Shown here: positions 56,057 through 62,732 of the stretch, one piece after another
How the letters are laid out: every line of letters starts with the position of its first letter
How positions within the stretch are numbered: the stretch's first letter is position 1
DNA from: Streptomyces geranii
GTDB taxonomy: Bacteria; Actinomycetota; Actinomycetes; Streptomycetales; Streptomycetaceae
Assembly: GCF_002954775.1 (NCBI RefSeq)
Contig: NZ_PJME01000025.1
Coordinates: 62,001-126,000, forward strand
Length of the DNA: 64,000 nt
Reading direction: 5' to 3'
Translations under genes and position numbers: made by a program
Notes under the pieces: generated by a model
Seen by the model: only the letters and a program-made list of their open reading frames with translations
What the model was told of the DNA's origin: nothing
The model's database searches: none

Positions 56057-57015
56057 TCCAGGTAGCGGCCCTCGGTGTCGTACGGCCAGGCGTTCGACAC
56101 GCAGCCCTTGAGGCCGTCGATCTGCTGCATCATCGCGGGGGCGGGTCGGCCGGGGCCCGGGCAGGTGAGATGGCTCTTGTTCAGCCAGTGGCCGACCTCG
56201 TGGTTGACGATCAGGGCGCGGTACTCGGTCGCGGGTCCGTCGAACTCGGGTGAACCCAGCTGCCAGCGCTTGAGGTTGATGACGACGTCCACACCGGCCC
56301 GGCAGTTGACCTCGCCGATGTGTTCCGGCTGCTGGACGTTGCACAGCTTGTCGGTGGTGTCCGCGGTGGCGATCTTGAACGTCAACTCGGCCTCGGGGCC
56401 GGTGACTTGGCGGAAGCGCACCCCTTCCTGCCGCCAGCCGCGCCGGTCGTTGAGGATGGCGCCGATCTGGCGGGCGGCGTCCGCCGGGTCGACGCCCGCC
56501 CCCTCCTCGACCTGCACCCGGAAGGGCGTGGCGGTGGCGGGCCCGCTGACGGCGAGCGGGGCTGTGTCGAAGGTGCCGGGACCGGAGGCGGGGATGGCGG
56601 GTGCCGACGAGGAGGCCTCTCCGGTTCCCGAACCGCCCGTGGCCGCCGGGGACTTGGGGCTCGCCGGTGTCCTGGGTGCCGTGGGCGTGTTCGCCGGCTC
56701 GGAGGGGTCCGGGCGCCCCGCGACGGTGGAGTCGTCGGGGGGCGTGCTCGTGGCGCCGGAGTCCGGTGTCCCGGATGTCTCCTCGTCGGCCGTGGGCTCG
56801 GTGGTCGTCCGTACCGCCTCCGAGGAGTCGGCCTGCGGCGCGTGCGACGCGTTGTCCGGCAGTAGCCGGGGCAGGAGCAGCGGGACCGCCGCCGTGCCGA
56901 GCGCGGCGAGGCAGACCGTGGCACCGATCGCGCCGAGCCGGGTCCGCTGCCTGCGGCGCCGGCCTAAGGCGACCCGGCTGCGGGGCCCGTTCGCTGCACG
57001 TCGTTGGTCACTCAT
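56038..57015 (-). CDS. DUF3152 membrane-anchored protein with zinc-protease-like motif
   Basis: 325 residues. A basic N-terminus and one membrane helix (GAIGATVCLAALGTAAVPLLL) precede a Ser/Thr/Pro-rich stalk (about 55-145) and the DUF3152 domain. The domain contains ALIVNHEVGHWLNKSH: His272, Glu273, His276 and His282 fit the HExxHxxxxxH zinc motif of metzincin-like peptidases. Two cysteine pairs are likely disulfides. The family has no established substrate. Its ATG overlaps the end of the preceding gene by 8 nt, so it is the third gene of a sigma factor operon and may report or act on the cell envelope. Confidence 0.88.
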   Translation of the reverse strand: MSDQRRAANGPRSRVALGRRRRQRTRLGAIGATVCLAALGTAAVPLLLPRLLPDNASHAPQADSSEAVRTTTEPTADEETSGTPDSGATSTPPDDSTVAGRPDPSEPANTPTAPRTPASPKSPAATGGSGTGEASSSAPAIPASGPGTFDTAPLAVSGPATATPFRVQVEEGAGVDPADAARQIGAILNDRRGWRQEGVRFRQVTGPEAELTFKIATADTTDKLCNVQQPEHIGEVNCRAGVDVVINLKRWQLGSPEFDGPATEYRALIVNHEVGHWLNKSHLTCPGPGRPAPAMMQQIDGLKGCVSNAWPYDTEGRYLDGPAVP

Positions 57016-57967
57016 CGGGGGTACCGCCTGTCTCGTTCGTACTGCCGGTGTCGCTCACGCTGCTGTTCGGGGAGGCCGAGGAGTTCGGGGAGTTCAGGGA
57101 GTTCGGGGACGGGTCCGGCGGGGCGACGGACGCCCCGCCCGCGAAGTCCGCCGCCGGGTCCGCCAGTTCCGCCGCCACCGCTTCCTTCACCTCGCGCTTC
57201 ACCTCGGCCAGCAGTGCCGACGCGCCCGCCGCGGCCACCAGTTGGTCGGCGGTGACGGGCGGGGAGACCCTGGCGTCGGTGTCCGGGCCGACGGTCAGCT
57301 TCACGGTGCTGTTCACATAGCGGTAGCTGACGCTGACCGACTGGCCGCCCCACAGCGCGCCGCCCGACACGACGACCCTGGCCTCGATCCGGTCGCCGGA
57401 CAGGTGCGCCGTACGGCAGACCAGCGCCGTGCCGGGCGGCTCCGGGCACTCGACGAGGGTGTCCTTCCCCGGCACGACCTGGAACGTCACGGGGAAGACG
57501 TGCCCCTCGGTGCGGCCCGCGAAGAGGTCCGTGCCGTGCGGGGAGACGGGCCCGATCAGGTCGCCCAGTGCCTGGGTGAGCGCGTTCGCGGTCCGCGCCC
57601 GGAGAGCCGCCTCGGACACACCCGCAGCCGTGGCCGTGGCCAGCGGCGCCGGGGACAGCGCCGGAAACGGCACAGTCGCGGTGTTGGTGGTGGGCGGTGG
57701 TGCGACCGCCGGGGTGACCGGCTGCGACGCCGTTCCGCCCGCCCCGGCGAGTACCGCCGAGCCGATGCCCCCGGCCGCGAGGACCCCCGTCACCGCGCCC
57801 ACGACCGCCGCCCGCGCCCGGAACCGGCGGCGTCTGCCCAGCCGTACCGCCTCCTGGGTCAGGTCGGGCAGCGGTGCGAGGCCAGCGGCGGCCCGCTCCA
57901 TCAGTTCCCTCAGCTCCCCGGCGAGCGCGTCGTCGTGTGACGTGTCGTCGGGCGGCGTGTCGTGCAC
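57008..57967 (-). CDS. single-pass membrane protein, putative regulator of the SigE-family factor
   Basis: 319 residues from GTG 57967 (GAGGAG 5 nt upstream). The cytoplasmic N-terminal ~48 residues (LAGELRELMERAAAGLAPLPDLTQEAVRLGRRRR) resemble the short helical segment of proteins encoded after SigE-family sigma genes. The helix is AAVVGAVTGVLAAGGIGSAVL. The outside part is a Pro/Ala-rich stretch and a folded domain with two Cys (VECPEPPG, LVCRTAH), ending in a Ser/Asn-rich tail. An anti-sigma role is inferred from position only; no zinc HxxxCxxC motif is present. Confidence 0.75.
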   Translation of the reverse strand: MHDTPPDDTSHDDALAGELRELMERAAAGLAPLPDLTQEAVRLGRRRRFRARAAVVGAVTGVLAAGGIGSAVLAGAGGTASQPVTPAVAPPPTTNTATVPFPALSPAPLATATAAGVSEAALRARTANALTQALGDLIGPVSPHGTDLFAGRTEGHVFPVTFQVVPGKDTLVECPEPPGTALVCRTAHLSGDRIEARVVVSGGALWGGQSVSVSYRYVNSTVKLTVGPDTDARVSPPVTADQLVAAAGASALLAEVKREVKEAVAAELADPAADFAGGASVAPPDPSPNSLNSPNSSASPNSSVSDTGSTNETGGTPDE

Positions 57968-57984
57968 GGGGACTCCTCTCGGCT

Positions 57985-58494
57985 TCAATACTCGGCGGTG
58001 TATACGTGGGCGTCGCCCAGCACCGTTCGCAGCCGGGTCAGGGAGCGGGAGCACTGGCTCTTGACGGTGGACTCGCTGCACCGGAGCTGCGCGGCCACCT
58101 CCGACACGCTCAGGTCCTCCCAGTAGCGCAGGACGACCATCGCCCTTGCCCGGGGCGGGAGTTGACCGAGCGCGGCCATGAGCGTGACGCGCAGCTCGGG
58201 TCTGGGCGCGGCGGGCGCGGGGTCGGGGCGGGCGTGGGCGAGGAGGTCGCGCAGCCGACGCCGACGCTCGTGCAGGAAGAGGCGGGTGAGGACGGTACGG
58301 GCGTAGGCGTCGAGGTGTTCGGCGCGGCTCGCCCGGTGCCAGTGCTGGAAGAGCCGGGCCAGCGTGGACTGGACGAGGTCTCGGGCGTGTTCGCGGTCGC
58401 CGCAGAGGAGGTACGCCGTGCGGTACAGGCGCTGGCCGCCCGCCCTGGCGTACTCCTCGAAGTCCCGGTCCCGCCGCCGGGCCGTCGCCGACAT
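57985..58494 (-). CDS. SigE-family ECF RNA polymerase sigma factor
   Basis: 169 residues. Region 2 (DFEEYARAGGQRLYRTAYLLCGDREHARDLVQSTLARLFQHW) and region 4 (LPPRARAMVVLRYWEDLSVSEVAAQLRCSESTVKSQCSRSLTRL) are clear. It is of the actinobacterial 'SigE family' group, not the envelope-stress sigE itself. ATG 58494 has GGGAGGG 4 nt upstream; ATG 58515 is also in frame. It heads a three-gene operon with a membrane protein and a DUF3152 protein. An ATGCGTATG/CATACGCAT inverted repeat lies just upstream. Confidence 0.9.
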   Translation of the reverse strand: MSATARRRDRDFEEYARAGGQRLYRTAYLLCGDREHARDLVQSTLARLFQHWHRASRAEHLDAYARTVLTRLFLHERRRRLRDLLAHARPDPAPAAPRPELRVTLMAALGQLPPRARAMVVLRYWEDLSVSEVAAQLRCSESTVKSQCSRSLTRLRTVLGDAHVYTAEY

Positions 58495-58513
58495 CCGCCC
58501 TCCCGTTTCCCTC

Positions 58514-58561
58514 ATGCGTATGGCTGCAGCCGCGGCTGCGGTTCCTGTGCCTCATACGCAT
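58514..58561. promoter_or_regulatory. inverted repeat upstream of the SigE-family sigma gene
   Basis: ATGCGTATG (58514-58522) and CATACGCAT (58553-58561) are perfect inverted copies 30 nt apart, just upstream of the likely start codon. They could be an operator or a 5'-UTR stem. Confidence 0.4.
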
Positions 58562-58659
58562 CACGCCCCTCACACGCCTCACAGGTGTTGTCGTCCTCAC
58601 CTGTTCTTGAGCGTGTTCGGGGCGGAAAGGTTGAAGGGGGTACGAAGAAAAGTTCTGGC

Positions 58660-59535
58660 TCAGCCGAAGCGGCCCGCCACGTAGTCCGCCGTGCGCTGGT
58701 CCTTCGGCCCGCCGAACACGTCGTCGGTGAGGCCGTGTTCGACGATCCCGCCGGGCGTGCCCTGTTCTGCGAGGAAGAAGGCGCACTGGTCGGAGACGCG
58801 GGCCGCCTGCTGCATGTTGTGGGTGACGATCACGACGGTGACCTCACCGGCCAGCTCGTGGATCGTCTCCTCGACGCGCCGGGTCGAGGTGGGGTCGAGC
58901 GCCGAGCACGGCTCGTCCATCAGGAGCACCCGGGGGCGTACCGCCAGTGCGCGGGCGATGCACAGGCGCTGCTGCTGGCCGCCGGAGAGCGCGCCGCCGG
59001 GCTGCCTGAGCCGGTCGCGCACCTCCTTCCAGAGGCCCGCCCGGGACAGGGACTCCTCGACCAGCTGGTCCTTCTCACGGCGGCCGGTGCGCGCCCCGGT
59101 CAGCCGCAGGCCGGCCACCACGTTGTCGTAGATCGACATGGCCGGGAAGGGGTTCGGCTTCTGGAAGACCATGCCGATACGGCGCCGGGCGTCGGTCAGC
59201 CGCCAGGAGGGGTCGTAGATGTCCTCGCCGTCGAACAGCACCTCGCCTGCGAGCGCCGCCGCCGGGATCATCTCGTGCATCCGGTTGAGGGTGCGCAGGA
59301 ACGTCGACTTGCCGCAGCCGGAGGGCCCGATGAGCGCCGTGACCTGCCCGGCGGGCATGGTGAGGGAGACATGGCTGAGCACCTGGTGGCTGCCGAACCA
59401 GGCCGCCACGTCACGTGCTTCGAGCGTGGCGGGAACCGTGGTCGCGGTCACGGTCACGGGATCGGCCTGCGCCGGAGGCAGGACGATCGTGTCGGTCAGG
59501 GAGTCGGCCAGCGAGCCGGTCAGGGAGTCGGTCAT
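58660..59535 (-). CDS. phosphate ABC transporter ATP-binding protein (PstB-like, orphan)
   Basis: 291 residues. After a ~35-residue extension (with a repeated TDSLTGSL/TDTI pattern) comes a PstB ATPase: Walker A GPSGCGKSTFLRTLNRM, IGMVFQKPNPFPAMSIYDNV, signature LSGGQQQRLCIARAL, Walker B VLLMDEPCSALDP and VIVTHNMQQAARVSD. All ATPase motifs are intact. No pstC or pstA permease gene is seen here. Instead the upstream genes encode a sortase-fold protein and PstS-like surface proteins. It may serve permeases encoded elsewhere. The ATG has GAGG about 8-12 nt upstream. The gap to the preceding gene is 39 nt, so an operon is likely. Confidence 0.9.
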   Translation of the reverse strand: MTDSLTGSLADSLTDTIVLPPAQADPVTVTATTVPATLEARDVAAWFGSHQVLSHVSLTMPAGQVTALIGPSGCGKSTFLRTLNRMHEMIPAAALAGEVLFDGEDIYDPSWRLTDARRRIGMVFQKPNPFPAMSIYDNVVAGLRLTGARTGRREKDQLVEESLSRAGLWKEVRDRLRQPGGALSGGQQQRLCIARALAVRPRVLLMDEPCSALDPTSTRRVEETIHELAGEVTVVIVTHNMQQAARVSDQCAFFLAEQGTPGGIVEHGLTDDVFGGPKDQRTADYVAGRFG

Positions 59536-59574
59536 GTCGGGTACCTCGTATCGGGATGGCGGAGAACGGCCGGG

Positions 59575-60507
59575 TCACAGCAGGTTGGGCAGCAGTTCGG
59601 TGGCGTGGGTGGCGACCTGGAGGCCCAGTACGGCGACGACCGGCGCGAAGACGATCCAGGTCTGGTGCCGCCCCCACCGGTGCCAGGTCCACACCGCCCC
59701 AACTGCCGCTAGCAGCAGGGCCTGCAGCCACATCACCAGCGGCCAGGGCACTCCGGAGGGCCGGGCGAGCGGTTCCTCGGACTCGGGCAGGGTGCCGGAG
59801 CGGATGACGGCCGCCGGGGTCTCGGCGGGCGCGGACACCAGGTCGGCGTCGACGCGCAGCACACCGTCCGGCATGAAGCGCGGCCCGGTCGCGGTGACCA
59901 GCACCAGGCGCCCCTTCCCGGCGGCGAGCGGCGCGGGCGCCGGATCACCGGCCCGTCGTACCCCGCTGACCTGGTACGTCGCCTTGCCCTGACCGGTGAC
60001 GACGGTGAACCTGTCGCCCGCCACGAGGTCGCCGAGGCTCCGGAAGGGGCCGCCGTAGGCCGCCGCGCGGCCCATCAGGACGCTGGTCCCGGCCTGCCCC
60101 GGCATCGGGGTGTCCCTGCGGTGGCCGGGCCCGTCGGTGAGTACGGCGGAGTCGGTGCCCTCCAGGACGACCTGGGACATGCCCAGAGCGGGTACGTCGA
60201 TCAGCGCGACCGGCGTGCCCGGCGCGAGGAGCTTGCCCTGCTGGTCGACCTGGGCCACCGGGGCGGTGCCCTGGGCGAGTTGGTCGCGCAGGGCGTCGAA
60301 CTCGGCCTGCTGGGCGCTGTGTTGCTGGATGCCGCTGAGCAACAGCAGCTGTGCGGTGACGCCGAGCAGCAGGGCGGCGAGGCTGAGCAGGCCGCCCCGG
60401 GCGAGATGGCGGACGGCGGTGACACTCGCGACGCGCGTGCGTGACGCGGACGTTGCCGGTGCCGCTGCCGGTACTCGCGCGGGCTTGGTCTGTACGGCGA
60501 CCGTCAC
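59575..60507 (-). CDS. sortase-fold membrane protein lacking catalytic His and Cys (pseudosortase)
   Basis: 310 residues. An N-terminal membrane helix (GGLLSLAALLLGVTAQLLLLSG) is followed by a region with the class E sortase pattern: LIDVPALGMSQVVLEGT, LTDGPGHRRDTPMPGQAGTSV, FRSLGDLVAGDRFTVV. Two more C-terminal helices follow. The catalytic His of 'AGHR' is absent (LMGRAAAY, Arg147), and the catalytic Cys of 'TLxTC' is Ala206 (LVLVTATGP). An Arg218 may correspond to the third active-site residue. The fold is therefore kept without transpeptidase chemistry. The GTG start has AAGGAGG upstream. It lies between a secreted PstS-like gene and pstB, so a structural role in that surface complex is possible. 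Confidence 0.85.
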   Translation of the reverse strand: MTVAVQTKPARVPAAAPATSASRTRVASVTAVRHLARGGLLSLAALLLGVTAQLLLLSGIQQHSAQQAEFDALRDQLAQGTAPVAQVDQQGKLLAPGTPVALIDVPALGMSQVVLEGTDSAVLTDGPGHRRDTPMPGQAGTSVLMGRAAAYGGPFRSLGDLVAGDRFTVVTGQGKATYQVSGVRRAGDPAPAPLAAGKGRLVLVTATGPRFMPDGVLRVDADLVSAPAETPAAVIRSGTLPESEEPLARPSGVPWPLVMWLQALLLAAVGAVWTWHRWGRHQTWIVFAPVVAVLGLQVATHATELLPNLL

Positions 60508-60526
60508 GGCGGCCCGCCTCCTTCGC

Positions 60527-60550
60527 GGTTCAGAGGTTCAGAGGTTCAGG
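60527..60550. repeat. three 8-bp tandem repeats (GGTTCAGA)
   Basis: GGTTCAGA, GGTTCAGA and GGTTCAGG in tandem just upstream of the pseudosortase gene, between its ribosome site and the terminator of the preceding gene. Confidence 0.6.
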
Positions 60551-60560
60551 GGTTTGGGAG

Positions 60561-60598
60561 GGTGCCCGGGGGACCGTGGCGGCGGTCCCCCGGGCACC
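60561..60598 (-). terminator. strong terminator after the PstS-like gene
   Basis: A perfect 15-bp stem GGTGCCCGGGGGACC (60561-60575) / GGTCCCCCGGGCACC (60584-60598) with an 8-nt loop, 18 nt past the stop. It may reduce rather than abolish expression of the downstream pseudosortase and pstB. Confidence 0.7.
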
Positions 60599-60616
60599 GG
60601 TCGAACCGGTCGTGGA

Positions 60617-62599
60617 TCAGGTGGACTTGATGACGAAGTTCACGCCGTACTTCGAGAGCACGGTCGTCGAACCGGCGTAGAAGGCGCGCAGCGTGTGCTT
60701 GCCCTTGGCCAGCTTCGGCAGGGTGATGGTGACCTTGCCGGCGCTCAGCGTGCCGGTGGCGACGACACGGGAGCCCTCGTAGATACGGACCGTGCCGCCG
60801 GGGGTCGTGCCGGTCGCGGTGACCTTCACGGTGACCTTGGCGCGGGCGCTGTGGGCGACCGACGCCGGGGCGGTGGTGCCGACGGCCGGGGTCGCCTTGG
60901 TGACCTTGAGGGAGGCCGTGGTCGAGGAGGCGTTGAGCTTGGCGGCGCCCGCGTAGGAGACGGTCAGCGTGTGCGTGGCCACCTTCAGACGGTTCGACAG
61001 GCTGACGGTGACCTTGCCCGCGCTGTTCAGGGTGCCGGTGCCGAGGGTGGTGGTGCCCTCCTTGACGGTGACCTTGCCGGAGGGGACGACACCGTGGCTG
61101 CCGGTCACGGTGACGGCGACCTTGGGGGCCTTGCCGTACGCGGTCGTGGCGACGGACGCCTTCGTGGTGCTGGCGTACTTGACCGCGCCGGTCCAGGTGG
61201 CGGCGTCGCCGGTGCCGATGAGGTTGGCGGCGGCGACCGAGACGGTGTAGGTGCCGGTGGCGAGGCCCGAGAAGGTGTACGACGTCGTCGTGGCCGGGAC
61301 GTCCTTCGTGGCCACGACACCGCCGTCGGCGCCGAGCAGCGTCACGCGGTAGTCGGTGACGGGCTGGGCCGGGGCCGGGCTCGGCGCGGTCCAGCTGAGC
61401 TTGACGCTCGCGTCGCCGAGGGTGGTCTTGAGGGCGGGCTTGGCCGGCGTCTTGGCTTCCAGGCCGGTGATCTCCAGGCCGCCGACCTTGGCGTGCTTGG
61501 CGAGGTTGACCGAGCCGTTGTACGACTCGTTCACGAAGCCGAACTTGGCGATGACGGCCTCGGCGGCGTCGGAGGCGAGGGCCGCCTCGTGGGTACCGCT
61601 GGTGACGAAGACGTCGTACACGTCCTTGTCGAAGAAGACGCTGCTCGGGTCGATCGCCCGGGTCGGGACGACGTTGTAGACGTCGCGGCCGAAGGTGGCG
61701 TTCTCGTAGTAGCCGCCGACCGGGGCGAGCTTGCCGTTGACCGTGGTGACCGGGCTGGTCGCGCCGGAGTCGCCGGGCAGCGTGACGCTGGCCAGGTGGG
61801 CGCCGGCGGCGATCGCGGTCCCGCTGTGGTCGGGGGCGACGTCGTTGCTCTGCGCGATCCAGCTGCCCACGGAGAACGGTACGAGGGTGCCGTCGGCGGT
61901 GAGCGCGGCGTCGGCCTGGTTCTCCTGGACGGTCGTGATGCTGGTGTCGACCGTGGCCTCGCTGAGGCCGATCGCCCCGAGGAAGAACTTGCGGGTGCCG
62001 GAGCCGCTCTGCGGGAGCACCGGCTTCACGGTCTGGCCGTTGACCTTGTGGTCGCTGCCGGCCGCGTAGACGTCGTGCAGCTGGTCGACCGTCAGGCTGT
62101 CGAGGCCGGTGCCGCGCACCGCGACGCCGACCGCGTCCCGGGCGAACGGGATGTAGGTGAGCGCGGTGCCGGAGACGCTCGGGCCGCCGGAGGAGCGGGC
62201 GAAGTCGACCTGGCCCTTGACGGAGACGCCCGTCGCGTTCGGGAAGAGGTCGCCGGTGAGCGACATGCTGAGCGCGGTCCGGCCCGGCCCCGAACCGTTC
62301 GGCCGGGTGAACGCCGTACCGCCCGAGCGGGTCTGGATGGTGGCGGAGCCGATCGCGTCGTAGGAGGCGAGGCCCGCGCCGGCCGTCGACTTCACGGCGG
62401 TGCCGGCGTAGCTCTTGTCGTTGACGGTGTCACCGGCGAGGGCGTTCAGGACGTCCTGGGTGGTGTCGGAACCCACGCCCACGAGCTGGCGGAACGTTCC
62501 GGCGGGGGTGGGGTCGGCGGACGCCGGGCTCGCGAGAGCCAGCGTGCCGGACACCACGGCGGCGGCGACCATGGCCGCCGTGAGGCGCGTTCTGCGCAT
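60617..62599 (-). CDS. secreted PstS-like substrate-binding protein with FnIII and Ig-like repeats
   Basis: 660 residues. A signal peptide ends near ASPASA (about 28). A PstS-like periplasmic-binding domain follows (about 35-375): RQLVGVGSDTTQDVLNAL, LTYIPFARDAVGVAV, VLPQSGSGTRKFF. Then comes a fibronectin III-like domain (about 385-475; VKLSWTAPSPAPAQPVTDYRV) and two Ig-like 'Big' repeats (about 480-570 and 575-658; both with VTV-G-GTVRIYEG/GKVTVKEG-type cores). There is no lipobox and no LPxTG, so it is released or held non-covalently. Phosphate binding is inferred from the fold only. The ATG has AGGAG 7 nt upstream. It lies between two strong hairpins. Confidence 0.85.
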   Translation of the reverse strand: MRRTRLTAAMVAAAVVSGTLALASPASADPTPAGTFRQLVGVGSDTTQDVLNALAGDTVNDKSYAGTAVKSTAGAGLASYDAIGSATIQTRSGGTAFTRPNGSGPGRTALSMSLTGDLFPNATGVSVKGQVDFARSSGGPSVSGTALTYIPFARDAVGVAVRGTGLDSLTVDQLHDVYAAGSDHKVNGQTVKPVLPQSGSGTRKFFLGAIGLSEATVDTSITTVQENQADAALTADGTLVPFSVGSWIAQSNDVAPDHSGTAIAAGAHLASVTLPGDSGATSPVTTVNGKLAPVGGYYENATFGRDVYNVVPTRAIDPSSVFFDKDVYDVFVTSGTHEAALASDAAEAVIAKFGFVNESYNGSVNLAKHAKVGGLEITGLEAKTPAKPALKTTLGDASVKLSWTAPSPAPAQPVTDYRVTLLGADGGVVATKDVPATTTSYTFSGLATGTYTVSVAAANLIGTGDAATWTGAVKYASTTKASVATTAYGKAPKVAVTVTGSHGVVPSGKVTVKEGTTTLGTGTLNSAGKVTVSLSNRLKVATHTLTVSYAGAAKLNASSTTASLKVTKATPAVGTTAPASVAHSARAKVTVKVTATGTTPGGTVRIYEGSRVVATGTLSAGKVTITLPKLAKGKHTLRAFYAGSTTVLSKYGVNFVIKST

Positions 62600-62660
62600 C
62601 GAGGTTCTCCTGTTGTGCGTCGTGGAACGAGAGAGGATCTGGCAAGGTGGTACGGGCTGT

Positions 62661-62685
62661 CCGCCCCGACTGCGATTCGGGGCGG
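62661..62685 (-). terminator. hairpin upstream of the PstS-like gene
   Basis: CCGCCCCGA (62661-62669) pairs with TCGGGGCGG (62677-62685). Together with the hairpin at 62700-62727 it separates the partial surface-protein gene from the PstS-like gene. Confidence 0.55.
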
Positions 62686-62699
62686 GCGGCCGTCTGTGG

Positions 62700-62727
62700 G
62701 GAGCCCCGGCCGGTGGGCGGGGGCTCC
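62700..62727 (-). terminator. hairpin just past the partial surface-protein gene
   Basis: GGAGCCCC (62700-62707) pairs with GGGGCTCC (62720-62727), starting 6 nt past the stop codon on the minus strand. Confidence 0.5.
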
Positions 62728-62732
62728 GGGGG

